Shown: piece by piece, positions 16,157-24,608 of the stretch | Numbering within the stretch: position 1 is the stretch's first letter | Layout of the letters: the number at the start of each line of letters is the position of its first letter | Assembly (NCBI RefSeq): GCF_005860805.1 | Contig: NZ_VCEJ01000005.1 | Coordinates: forward strand, 1,034,682 to 1,098,681 | DNA: 64,000 bases | Direction of reading: 5' to 3' | Source: Dyadobacter luticola | GTDB lineage: Bacteria; Bacteroidota; Bacteroidia; Cytophagales; Spirosomataceae | Made by a program: the position numbers and the translations under genes | The notes under the pieces: model-generated | What the model saw: only the letters and a program-made list of their open reading frames with translations | The model's database searches: none | Told to the model about the DNA's origin: nothing

Positions 16157-17008
16157 TCACTCTGCTGTAAACTGAGCGATTCTTTCTTTGCAAATGAGTT
16201 CTGTCAATTCTTTCAGAAGCTTTACACGTTCGAACAGATATTCCAGTTCTGCCTTTTCAATTTTGTAATTCATTTCATACCGCGCGTCGATGTATGCTTT
16301 TTTGAGAAGCTTGAACAACCGCGCTTCTTCTGCTGTATTTTTTGGAAAAACAGTTGAAAAATCAGGATGGAGCTTTTCAACTTGTTTGCCTAGTTCCTCA
16401 ATGTCGTGTGTTCTGGGTTTGTAATCTGTAAAAACGAGAAGAGTGGTGGCATAATACTTCTCGGTCGCCTGATGTAATAAAAAAGCCGCTTTCTTAAAAT
16501 GTTCTTTCTCTAAATCTTTTTCGATGTCTAAAAATTCATTTGCAGTACTAAACCAATGCGTAAATGCATCGTTCGCTTTTTTCTGTTTTTCCTCCGGGCT
16601 TAAATCTTTGGGCTCGGATAAGCTAAATTTTCCGGAATCATAAAGCACAATTCCTTCCTTGAAAATATCAACAAAGAAGTAATAATTCCCTTCGATCTTA
16701 TCATTCACAAACCAAACACTATGTTGGATAATGTTGGTTTTCGTGAGATCCTGATTGGCAGCTAGTTCCTTATCCAGATCTTGCCATTTCTTTTGTCCTT
16801 TCGCAGCCCTTCTGTCTTTGGTAATAACCAAAATATCAAAGTCGCTCACATATTCATAAGTTTCCTGAATATCCTCCACCCAATCGCCTCGCGCGTGGCT
16901 GCCGAAAAGAATGATCATTTCTGCTTTAACCTTCGACAGAATAATTTCGGTAATGTTTTTAAGCTCTTGCTGCTTTTCCTCGGGGAGATGAGAGAGGGAG
17001 GTTTTCAT
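16157..17008 (-). CDS. nucleotidyltransferase-HEPN fusion protein
   Basis: A 283-residue cytoplasmic protein from the ATG at 17008 (MKTSLSHLPEEKQQ). The N-terminal half is a minimal nucleotidyltransferase (MNT) with FGSHARGD (Gly36-Ser37) and the metal Asp pair in VSDFDILV (Asp56, Asp58). The C-terminal half (about 165-283) is a HEPN domain. In MntA-HepT type VII systems the MNT AMPylates the HEPN RNase near its R-x4-6-H motif. Here the corresponding place reads DARYEMNY, with no His, as in many fused Bacteroidota copies, so RNase activity is doubtful. It converges with the encapsulin operon; no functional link is implied. Confidence 0.85.
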   Translation of the reverse strand: MKTSLSHLPEEKQQELKNITEIILSKVKAEMIILFGSHARGDWVEDIQETYEYVSDFDILVITKDRRAAKGQKKWQDLDKELAANQDLTKTNIIQHSVWFVNDKIEGNYYFFVDIFKEGIVLYDSGKFSLSEPKDLSPEEKQKKANDAFTHWFSTANEFLDIEKDLEKEHFKKAAFLLHQATEKYYATTLLVFTDYKPRTHDIEELGKQVEKLHPDFSTVFPKNTAEEARLFKLLKKAYIDARYEMNYKIEKAELEYLFERVKLLKELTELICKERIAQFTAE

Positions 17009-17148
17009 GTAGTGTGGGTATCGATTGGTAAATTGCCGAGCGTTCGAGTTCAAAGATAAAAACTATATCGGAAATCAATCGCGCCTATAAGCAACGCAGC
17101 CGCTCATTTCTATCAGCCCTTGATCGCATTGTTAAGTGGTAATATAAT

Positions 17149-17167
17149 CTATAAACTCTATGGATTA
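17149..17167. promoter_or_regulatory. palindromic operator candidate before the rhodanese-sulfatase operon
   Basis: CTATAAACTCTATGGATTA lies inside a wider inverted repeat, TATAATC (17143-17149) and GATTATA (17163-17169). It ends 15 bases before a perfect -7 box (17182-17189), so it overlaps the expected -33 region, where a bound regulator would block or recruit RNA polymerase. Twelve bases match the site at 11989-12008 near the encapsulin operon. Confidence 0.55.
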
Positions 17168-17181
17168 TATAACAGTTTATT

Positions 17182-17189
17182 TATATTTG
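17182..17189 (+). promoter_or_regulatory. TAnnTTTG -7 box, rhodanese-sulfatase operon
   Basis: TATATTTG fits the Bacteroidota -7 consensus. Transcription would start near 17195, which places the Met codon at 17160 upstream of the mRNA and supports the ATG at 17253 as the start of the first gene. Confidence 0.6.
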
Positions 17190-17252
17190 CTCCACAACCA
17201 CCACCACCCGAGAAGCAACCGCTTTTCGAATACACTTTGTGCTGATTTTCTC

Positions 17253-17471
17253 ATGATTCAAGTTTACACCTGTACGGGGCGTATAGGCATGACCGGCTTG
17301 CTCGCTTTGTGCTTTGCAACGCCGGTGTTCGCCAAGCCACAAGCTGCTTCATTTCCATTATTTCACACCCAATACGACAATGCCTCCACCACATCCCCGG
17401 AGCTGCTCGAAGAAATGGCGAATGCGATCAAACGCCTTATTGAAACAGTACTAACCGAGACATCCAATTAA
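17253..17471 (+). CDS. small secreted hypothetical protein
   Basis: A 72-residue frame from ATG 17253 with a hydrophobic segment (MTGLLALCFATPVFA at about residues 13-27) that looks like a signal peptide, then a short mature part ending in an amphipathic helix (LLEEMANAIKRLIETVLTE). It is not a family I know. The gene lies first in the transcript, 22 bases before the rhodanese gene. Coding status is likely but not certain; the periplasmic peptide would be about 45 residues. Confidence 0.45.
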   Translation: MIQVYTCTGRIGMTGLLALCFATPVFAKPQAASFPLFHTQYDNASTTSPELLEEMANAIKRLIETVLTETSN

Positions 17472-17493
17472 CCGCCGAAAGGCATCAGAACAC

Positions 17494-17907
17494 ATGAAGA
17501 AAGTACATTCACTCATTTTACTATTTGTCTTTACTGCGCTGACTGTCAGTGCACAGCAGGAATCGAAGCAGGCGATTGTCGCGCCGGATGCACAGGCTCT
17601 GGCCAAAATTAAAGCGGGCAAGGCGTACCTGGTAGACGTGCGTACACCGGATGAATTCAGCACAGGGCACCTGCAACATGCCACCAACATTGATTATAAC
17701 GCGCCCAGGTTCAGCGCCAGGCTGGCGAAGCTGAATAAGAAAAAGCCGGTGTATCTCTATTGTCGTAGCGGGAACCGGAGCGGCAAATCGACCGACACGT
17801 TGAAGACGCTGGGCTTCAAGGAGTACTACAACATTGGCGGGTTTGAAAAACTCAAAGAACAGGGCTTTCCGGCAGACCCGGCTTCCACCGCAGCCGCCAG
17901 GAAATAG
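17494..17907 (+). CDS. periplasmic single-domain rhodanese
   Basis: A 137-residue protein with a signal peptide (LILLFVFTALTVSAQ) and one rhodanese domain: VDVRTPDEFSTGHL (about 47-60) and the active loop CRSGNRS with catalytic Cys90. Rhodaneses carry sulfane sulfur as a Cys persulfide and pass it to thiols or cyanide. The six-residue loop beginning with Cys fits sulfur rather than phosphate chemistry. It heads the sulfatase run, and a second rhodanese domain ends it at 38419. Together with the encapsulin operon 1.3 kb upstream this points to a sulfane-sulfur function. Confidence 0.9.
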   Translation: MKKVHSLILLFVFTALTVSAQQESKQAIVAPDAQALAKIKAGKAYLVDVRTPDEFSTGHLQHATNIDYNAPRFSARLAKLNKKKPVYLYCRSGNRSGKSTDTLKTLGFKEYYNIGGFEKLKEQGFPADPASTAAARK

Positions 17908-17945
17908 CAGCCATTTTTTACCAAATAATAAAAGAAATCAACAGC

Positions 17946-18101
17946 ATGAAATACATACAAACCTTAAAGCTGGCCGTGAACCGGGAAGTGAAGATCGAAG
18001 TGACGGGACGGCGCATTAGCGCAGACATTGGCAAAAGAATTAAGTATCTCAAAGGTCTGCGCGTCACTGCGCAGAGTGTACGTCAGTTGTCGGCAAGCTA
18101 A
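17946..18101 (+). CDS. 51-residue basic small protein
   Basis: The frame MKYIQTLKLAVNREVKIEVT continues to a TAA at 18099-18101; it is about 51 residues, rich in Lys, Arg and Ile/Val, with no Cys and no clear signal peptide. It starts 38 bases after the rhodanese stop and ends one base before the first sulfatase ATG, so its position is that of a real, translationally coupled gene. No family is recognised. The sulfatase frame can be read back through this region in another phase, but without a plausible signal. Confidence 0.5.
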   Translation: MKYIQTLKLAVNREVKIEVTGRRISADIGKRIKYLKGLRVTAQSVRQLSAS

Positions 18102-18102
18102 A

Positions 18103-19695
18103 ATGATTATGTATAAAGATTTAAGGTTCAGTTTTTTACAAATTCTATTATTGCTGGCTATCCTCACGCCAGCACGTGCACAGTCTGAAAAACGTGCTCC
18201 AAATATCATCATCATTCTCGCCGACGACCTGGGTTTTTCCGACCTGGGTTGCTTCGGTTCTGAGATCAAAACGCCCAATTTGGACCGGTTGGCAGGGGAG
18301 GGGCTCCGGCTGACTTCTTTTTACAATAGCGGTCGCTGCTGCCCGTCGCGGGCTGCGCTACTCACCGGCCTGTACCCGCACCAGGCGGGCATTGGTGATA
18401 TGGTGCAGGACAAAGGTTCGCCGGCTTACCAAGGTTTTTTGAGCAAAAACAGCGCCACGATCGCGCAGCTTTTGAAGGCCAAAAATTACACTACAATCGT
18501 CTCGGGCAAGTGGCACGTCGGATTGGTGCCATCGGCTCTGGCGCATAATCGTGGGTTTGATAAATCTTTTACGATGCTCAATAACGGTAGCAGCTATTTC
18601 AATTCGGAGCCAATTTATAATGATGGCCGCAAGGTTACTTTTTTATTAGACGGTGAAAAAATAGAGCGGCAGGATACCGCGCGCTACCTGACGCAAGCGA
18701 TTACCGATTTTGCTGTAAAATCGCTGGATGAAATCAAAAACAGTGAAAATCCTTTTTTTCTATATGTGACTTACACTGCCCCGCACTGGCCGATCCAGGC
18801 ATTGCCGGAAGACATTGCAAAGTACAAAGGTAAGTATCTCAAAGGTTGGGATGCATTGCGGAAAGAGCGTTTTGCCCGTCAGAAGCAGCTAGGTATCATT
18901 GACAAAAATTGGGCATTGTCGGCAAGATTCGAAGGCGCGAAAGACTGGGAGAATCTTTCTGCGACAGAGCGCGAGCATTGGGATACCCGCATGGCGATTT
19001 ACGCCGCGATGATCGACAGAATGGATCAAGGAATCGGCAGCATTCTAACCAAACTCAAAGACATTCAGCAAGATAAAAACACGCTTGTCATTTTCGTTTC
19101 GGATAATGGAGGGAGTGGCGATACCGTGAAGGACTGGGATTATGTGACGCAGAAAAACGGCGCGCCCGGCTCGGTGGCGTCTATCGACAGCTACTATCCA
19201 GAGTGGGGCAATGCCAGCAATACGCCTTTTAGTTTATTCAAAAAAAATACCCATGAAGGCGGCATTGCGTCGCCATTTATCGCATGGTTTCCAGGGCAAA
19301 TTCAGGCTGGAAGTTTGAATAGTCAAGTAGGACATCTGATCGATTTGCTGCCGACTTGCCTGGACTGGGCGGGCCTGACTTATCCGAAGGAATTGAATGC
19401 TAAAAAGCTCATGCCCCTGCCTGGGAAAAGCCTGAAACCCACATTAACATCAAATTCCCAGACAACAGACCGGACCCTTTTCTGGGAACACGAAGGAAGC
19501 CGGGCCTTGCGCAGCGGTAACTGGAAACTCGTCGCCGAGAGCCACCAACCCTGGGCATTATACGATTTAAAATCCGACCGCACCGAAACCAACAACCTCG
19601 CCGCAAGATATCCCGACAAAGTGAAAGCCCTCGAAAAGCAATACCTCGAGTGGGCCAAACAAGTGGGCGTAGTGGACTGCGATTTAATCAAATAA
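18103..19695 (+). CDS. S1-family sulfatase (1)
   Basis: A 530-residue secreted type I sulfatase. Signal peptide near residues 8-26 (FSFLQILLLLAILTPARA), metal Asp41-Asp42 (IILADDLGFSD), and the formylglycine motif C-C-P-S-R with Cys79 in SGRCCPSRAALLTG. SGKWHVG carries the substrate Lys/His and SDNGGS a further metal site. After conversion of Cys to formylglycine it would hydrolyse a sulfate ester in the periplasm; the substrate is unknown. Its layout, including the GFLSKNSATIAQ region and the C-terminal GVVDCDLI, is close to that of sulfatase 7 at 33681. The start at 18103 fits the signal peptide and follows the 51-residue gene directly. Confidence 0.93.
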   Translation: MIMYKDLRFSFLQILLLLAILTPARAQSEKRAPNIIIILADDLGFSDLGCFGSEIKTPNLDRLAGEGLRLTSFYNSGRCCPSRAALLTGLYPHQAGIGDMVQDKGSPAYQGFLSKNSATIAQLLKAKNYTTIVSGKWHVGLVPSALAHNRGFDKSFTMLNNGSSYFNSEPIYNDGRKVTFLLDGEKIERQDTARYLTQAITDFAVKSLDEIKNSENPFFLYVTYTAPHWPIQALPEDIAKYKGKYLKGWDALRKERFARQKQLGIIDKNWALSARFEGAKDWENLSATEREHWDTRMAIYAAMIDRMDQGIGSILTKLKDIQQDKNTLVIFVSDNGGSGDTVKDWDYVTQKNGAPGSVASIDSYYPEWGNASNTPFSLFKKNTHEGGIASPFIAWFPGQIQAGSLNSQVGHLIDLLPTCLDWAGLTYPKELNAKKLMPLPGKSLKPTLTSNSQTTDRTLFWEHEGSRALRSGNWKLVAESHQPWALYDLKSDRTETNNLAARYPDKVKALEKQYLEWAKQVGVVDCDLIK

Positions 19696-19707
19696 ACCTT
19701 CCCCGAT

Positions 19708-21327
19708 ATGTTACGAAAAAGACGTTTTCGCCGATTGGCTATTTTACTGGTAGTAATATTAGCTGGCTTTGCTGCCTGGGCATTCTGGCCGCTGAGCAGC
19801 GACCGTTTCCGGATTACCGAGAACCGCGAGAAAATTGCCGCCAAAAATGCTTTCCTGGCCGAAACCGTGCCGCAGACTTCTGATAAAAAGCCCAATATTA
19901 TTGTGCTGGTAGCCGATGATCTTGGTAAGACGGATCTGCCAATCTACGGTAACCCGATCGTGCAGGCGCCTAATATTATAGCATTGGCCCAGGAAGGCGC
20001 ATTGTTCAACGAAGCTTATGTTACTGCGCCAATCTGCTCGCCATCGCGCGCCGGGCTGCTCACCGGGCGCTATCAGCAGCGTTTCGGGTATGAGTTGCAG
20101 CCGGTCAACCGCTATCTCAACACGCGTTTTTTACAGTGGATAGTCCCGCGCACAATGGATTTACAAGAACTGGAATTCATCAACCAGAACGAAGTGCCCG
20201 ACGCCGAGGCCATTTCACAGCAGGGGTTGCCTTTGGAAGAAATCACAATCGCCGACCTGCTTCGGAAAAACCATTACAAAACCGGCATCATCGGTAAATG
20301 GCACCAGGGTTTCAGTCCGCAGTTCCTGCCCCTGAAACGCGGCTTTGACTATCACTACGGGTTTTATGAGGCCTTTTCACTTTTTGCGGATACCAACAGT
20401 ACCGTCAATGTGCACCATGCGGGCGTGATGGATTCTCATATCTGGCAGCAGGGGAATGCAGGCCCGGCGCTGAAAAGGCGGAATGATCAAGTGATCGAGG
20501 TGAAAGAATTTTATACTGATGCGCTCGCTAAAGAGGCAGTGCAGTTTATCGAGCAGCACAAAGAGGAGCCTTTTTTCCTGTATGTACCCTTCAATGCGCC
20601 ACACACGCCTTTTCAGGCATCGCAAAAAGATATGGACGCGTACAAAGCGAAGGGCGTAACCGACATTAACAAGGCAGTTTACTATTCGCTGATCACCGGT
20701 CTGGATAATGCGGTGGGCCAAATTAATGAGAAGATCAAACAGTTGAATCTGGAAGAGAATACGCTTATTTTCTTCCTGAGCGACAACGGTGGCGCAACTT
20801 ACACCCACGCCACCGACAATGCGCCGCTGCGGGGTGGCAAAATGTCCTTGTTTGAAGGCGGTATCAATGTTCCATTTTTGATTAAATGGAAAGGAAAGAT
20901 AAAACCGCAGACCGTGGTGAGTACGCCGATAAGCTCGCTGGATATTTTCGCAACTGCGGCTGCTGCGGCCGATGCCGAACTGCCGGAAAAGACGAAATAC
21001 GATGGAGTAGATCTGATTTACTATCTCAGAAATCCGTCAACCATAGCGCCGCACCCGGCACTTTACTGGCGCTCGGGCGGTAATAAGGCGATCCGGAAAG
21101 GCGACTGGAAGCTGGTCGTCAACCTGACCGACGGCGTTACCGAGCTTTTTGATTTAAAAACAGACAAGATCGAGCAGAGAAACCTTGCTGCCGCCAACCC
21201 TCAGAAAGTAGCTGAGTTGCGAAATGGCCTGGCGGAATGGGAAAAAGGCCTGGTGAAACCGCTCTGGCCGGGAAACGGCTATTACAAGAATACATTCAAT
21301 GGGAAAATCGACCGGTTTTCATTATAA
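19708..21327 (+). CDS. S1-family sulfatase (2), membrane-anchored
   Basis: A 539-residue sulfatase. The N-terminus (RRLAILLVVILAGFAAWAFW, residues 8-27) is a basic-flanked hydrophobic helix without a signal peptidase site, so it is probably an inner-membrane anchor or uncleaved signal. The formylglycine motif is C-S-P-S-R at Cys110, with Asp70-Asp71 as metal ligands and GKWHQG and SDNGGA further on. It follows sulfatase 1 by 12 bases in the operon. The 35-residue stretch between anchor and catalytic domain is charged and could be a linker. Substrate unknown. Confidence 0.92.
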   Translation: MLRKRRFRRLAILLVVILAGFAAWAFWPLSSDRFRITENREKIAAKNAFLAETVPQTSDKKPNIIVLVADDLGKTDLPIYGNPIVQAPNIIALAQEGALFNEAYVTAPICSPSRAGLLTGRYQQRFGYELQPVNRYLNTRFLQWIVPRTMDLQELEFINQNEVPDAEAISQQGLPLEEITIADLLRKNHYKTGIIGKWHQGFSPQFLPLKRGFDYHYGFYEAFSLFADTNSTVNVHHAGVMDSHIWQQGNAGPALKRRNDQVIEVKEFYTDALAKEAVQFIEQHKEEPFFLYVPFNAPHTPFQASQKDMDAYKAKGVTDINKAVYYSLITGLDNAVGQINEKIKQLNLEENTLIFFLSDNGGATYTHATDNAPLRGGKMSLFEGGINVPFLIKWKGKIKPQTVVSTPISSLDIFATAAAAADAELPEKTKYDGVDLIYYLRNPSTIAPHPALYWRSGGNKAIRKGDWKLVVNLTDGVTELFDLKTDKIEQRNLAAANPQKVAELRNGLAEWEKGLVKPLWPGNGYYKNTFNGKIDRFSL

Positions 21328-21338
21328 ATCAATCTCAT

Positions 21339-23636
21339 ATGAAATCTAACTTTCACCGAAAATCTTTTGCAGGACTATTGTTTTCTGCACTGCTCGCCGC
21401 GCCTGCATCTGCACAACACACGCCCATTCAGCCTTACAAAGGCAAGATCGGCAAGACATTAGCAGAAACAAGTCAATCCTGGGCAGAGAGGAAAAAGGCA
21501 CCTGCGGGCGCGCCAAATGTGGTTTGGATTTTACTAGATGATGTGGGCTACGGCGCGATCAGCACATTCGGCGGGTTGATCAATACACCTACACTCGATA
21601 GCCTGGCCAATAATGGTTTGCGCTACACCAACTTTCACACCACCGCCATCTGCGCCCCGACCCGCGCCGCGCTGCTGACGGGCCGGAACTCGCATTCGGC
21701 GCACATGGGATTGTTTCCTGAAACTGCGATCGGCACGCCGGGTTACGATTCCCAAATGCCATTTGAGAAAGCGACTGCCGCGGAAATCCTGAAAGAAAAC
21801 GGCTATAATACTTTTGCCTTGGGTAAATGGCACATTACTCCCCTGGCTGACCTGACCCCAGCCGGACCATTCAACCGCTGGCCGACGGGTCGCGGGTTCG
21901 AACAGTTTTACGGGTTTCCATCGCGGGGCAGCATCGACCAGTGGCATCCGGAGCTATGGGAAGGCATTCACCGTCAAAAAGATGATGGGACCAGCAAGCA
22001 TTTTAACGAACGCATTGCCGACCGGGCGATTGAATATGTATCGGGGCAAAAGGCCGGCGATAGCGACAAACCGTTTTTCCTCTACATCGCCACCGGGGCC
22101 GGACACGCACCGCACCAAGTTGCCAGGGAGTGGTCGGATAAATACAAAGGCAAATTTGACGGCGGCTGGGATGAATATCGTGAGAAAGTGATTGCCAACC
22201 AGATTAAGCTGGGTGTGATTCCGAAAGACGCCAAACTTCCGCCGCGCAATCCGGGTGTGAAAGAATGGGCTTCACTTTCTGCGGATGAAAAGAAACTATA
22301 TGCGCGGTTTATGGAAACCTACGCAGGTTTTATGGAATATACAGACCATGAGCTCGGCCGCGTGATCAGGCATTTGAAAGAGTCCGGACAACTGGAAAAT
22401 ACGGTGGTTTTTGTTTCGGTGGGAGATAATGGCGCGAGCAAGGAGGGGACATTTGTCGGAACTGTGAATAACTACGGGACGGCCATTTCGGAAGAAGAGC
22501 GATTGAAGAAGAATATGGAGAATATTGATCTGATTGGCTCCGAATTTTCGAAGGTAAACTATCCGCTGGGCTGGGCCGCTGCGACGAATGTGCCTTTTCG
22601 CCAATGGAAACAGGATGCGAATGCGGAAGGCGGCACGCATAATCCGCTGATTGTTTTTTATCCGAAAGGCATCAAAGAAAAAGGCGGGATCCGTAACCAG
22701 TATGGCCACGTGATCGACATTTTACCAACAACGCTTGAACTAATCGGTGCCAAAGCCCCTGAAATCGTAAATGGCTACAAACAAGACCCGATTGAAGGTA
22801 CCAGCCTGGCGTACAGCCTAAACGACGCAGCTGCCAAAGACCGCCATACCCAGCAATACTATGAAATCCACGGCTCGCGGGCGATTTATAAAGATGGCTG
22901 GAAAGCAGGAGCATTACACGTAAAAGGCCAGCCTTTTGATCAGGATAAATGGCAGTTATATAACCTGAAAGCAGACTTCAACGAGATCACCGACCTTGCC
23001 GAACAGCAGCCTGCCAAGCTCAGAGAGCTCCGCGCGCTGTTTGATAGTGAGGCAAATAAATACAATGTGTTTCCATTAAAAGACGGCACACAGGGCTACA
23101 CTTTGCAGACTGCATTCAAAGACCTGAACCGGATCGTGCTGCATCCTGGGCAATCGACGATTGTTGACGTGGCAGGGCCTTTTGCCAATAAAAGATCATT
23201 CAGCATTGTCGCCGACGTGGATTTGCCGGGCGTGGAAACGGAGGGTGTGTTGCTGTCGCGCGGCGGTTTTGAGGGTGGACTGAGCTTCTTTGTCCAAAAT
23301 CGGAAATTGAATTTTGTATACGGCGTCGGCGACGGGACTAAATATGTGGTCGCTTCCGAAAATGCGACGCTGCCTGGCGGCCGCGTGCAACTGCGTGCTG
23401 ATGTGCATTACAATGAACAGGGCACTGGGCAGATCACGCTTTTTGCGAACAATAGCAAGATAGGGGAGTCGAAGCTGGAAAAAACGACGGGCAATGTGTA
23501 TCTGCATGAAGGTGTGAATTTGGGTTTCGACGATTTGACGGCCGTGGCGGATTCATATAAAGTTCCGTTTGCATTTACCGGCAAGATTCACCAGGTAACT
23601 ATTGATTTTCAACCCGCGCAGCAGAGCCAGAGATGA
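21339..23636 (+). CDS. large arylsulfatase (3), S1 family with C-terminal beta domain
   Basis: A 765-residue secreted arylsulfatase starting MKSNFHRKSFAGLLFSALLA with a cleavable signal. The catalytic domain has Asp67-Asp68, the motif C-A-P-T-R at Cys105, GKWHITP and GDNGAS. After about residue 610 a beta-rich domain follows (SFSIVADVDLPG...GGFEGGLSFFVQ), a feature of the large S1_4-type arylsulfatases. The TPLADLTPAGPF...PTGRGFEQFYGF insertion also fits that group. It starts 11 bases after sulfatase 2. It overlaps nothing downstream: the longer frame of the next gene is not used. Confidence 0.93.
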   Translation: MKSNFHRKSFAGLLFSALLAAPASAQHTPIQPYKGKIGKTLAETSQSWAERKKAPAGAPNVVWILLDDVGYGAISTFGGLINTPTLDSLANNGLRYTNFHTTAICAPTRAALLTGRNSHSAHMGLFPETAIGTPGYDSQMPFEKATAAEILKENGYNTFALGKWHITPLADLTPAGPFNRWPTGRGFEQFYGFPSRGSIDQWHPELWEGIHRQKDDGTSKHFNERIADRAIEYVSGQKAGDSDKPFFLYIATGAGHAPHQVAREWSDKYKGKFDGGWDEYREKVIANQIKLGVIPKDAKLPPRNPGVKEWASLSADEKKLYARFMETYAGFMEYTDHELGRVIRHLKESGQLENTVVFVSVGDNGASKEGTFVGTVNNYGTAISEEERLKKNMENIDLIGSEFSKVNYPLGWAAATNVPFRQWKQDANAEGGTHNPLIVFYPKGIKEKGGIRNQYGHVIDILPTTLELIGAKAPEIVNGYKQDPIEGTSLAYSLNDAAAKDRHTQQYYEIHGSRAIYKDGWKAGALHVKGQPFDQDKWQLYNLKADFNEITDLAEQQPAKLRELRALFDSEANKYNVFPLKDGTQGYTLQTAFKDLNRIVLHPGQSTIVDVAGPFANKRSFSIVADVDLPGVETEGVLLSRGGFEGGLSFFVQNRKLNFVYGVGDGTKYVVASENATLPGGRVQLRADVHYNEQGTGQITLFANNSKIGESKLEKTTGNVYLHEGVNLGFDDLTAVADSYKVPFAFTGKIHQVTIDFQPAQQSQR

Positions 23637-23689
23637 TTGGGGTGCTTCCCGATGAGAAAGTTATTTTAAAAAAAGATAATCTGAAAAAT

Positions 23690-24568
23690 ATGGAACGACG
23701 TGAATTTTTGACAGCTGCTGTTGCGGTAGCGACCTGCCTCACCGCATTCACAGGTACTGATACGGCCTATGAAACCGAAATTCGTGAGTGGCATGAAAAG
23801 CGGATCGAGAGCCTGAAACAGGAATCGGGCTGGCTAAACCTGGCCGGATTGTTCTGGCTGGAAGAAGGAGTCAATACTTTTGGTGGAGATCAGAAGAACG
23901 ACCTGGTTTTCCCGGAAGGCAGGAGCAAGCCTTTTTTGGGCGAATTTGTGCTTGATAAAGGCAAGGTAACCGTGAAAGCAAAGCCTGATGCAGGAATTTT
24001 CAATGGGGACCAGCCGGTGAGCGAGCTTGAAATATTTTCCGGCGAAAAGCCAGTGACACTCAAACACGGCTCGCTACGCTGGTTTGTGATCAAGCGGGGC
24101 GATAAATATGCAATTCGCCTGCGTGACCTGGAAAGTCAGTATTTGAAGGAATTTGTAGGGATCGAGCGCTTTCCTGTCCAGGAAAAGTGGCGTGTGAAAG
24201 CAAAATTTGAACCTACCTCAGGCAAAACCGTTCCCATTACCGATATCACCGGCCGGACAGAAAATCAGGTTTCGCCTGGTAAACTGGTATTTACGGTCGA
24301 CGGCCAACAATATGAGCTGGACGCGGTGGGTAAGCCTGAAAACCTGTTTATCATTTTTGCAGATCAGACCAATAAAACGCAGACTTACGGCGCAGGCAGG
24401 TTCCTGTATTCGAAAGTGGAAGCTGACGGCTCGGCCTGGCTGGATTTTAACAAGGCTATAAATCCGCCCTGTGCATTTTCTCCTTACGCTACCTGTCCGT
24501 TACCGCCGAAACAGAATAAGTTGACCCTGGCAGTAGCTGCCGGTGAAAAGCGATATGGAGATCATTGA
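23690..24568 (+). CDS. DUF1684 domain secreted protein
   Basis: A 292-residue protein starting MERREFLTAAVAVATCLTAF, a Tat- or lipoprotein-like export signal. The rest is DUF1684: EIREWHEKRIESLKQESGWL at the start, a beta core with RDLESQYLKEFVGIERFPV, and the hallmark C-terminus NPPCAFSPYATCPLPPKQN. The domain is widespread in Bacteroidota and of unknown function. It sits among sulfatases and before an enolase-superfamily gene in the same transcript, which suggests a role in handling the same substrate. Confidence 0.85.
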   Translation: MERREFLTAAVAVATCLTAFTGTDTAYETEIREWHEKRIESLKQESGWLNLAGLFWLEEGVNTFGGDQKNDLVFPEGRSKPFLGEFVLDKGKVTVKAKPDAGIFNGDQPVSELEIFSGEKPVTLKHGSLRWFVIKRGDKYAIRLRDLESQYLKEFVGIERFPVQEKWRVKAKFEPTSGKTVPITDITGRTENQVSPGKLVFTVDGQQYELDAVGKPENLFIIFADQTNKTQTYGAGRFLYSKVEADGSAWLDFNKAINPPCAFSPYATCPLPPKQNKLTLAVAAGEKRYGDH

Positions 24569-24608
24569 GCTGCGAGTTTTTAGCTGTTAGCTTTTATTTT
24601 TATTTATA

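Noticed and set aside
17160..17252. Longer start for the first small gene (MDYITVYLYLL)
   Set aside because: It lies upstream of the consensus -7 box at 17182-17189.
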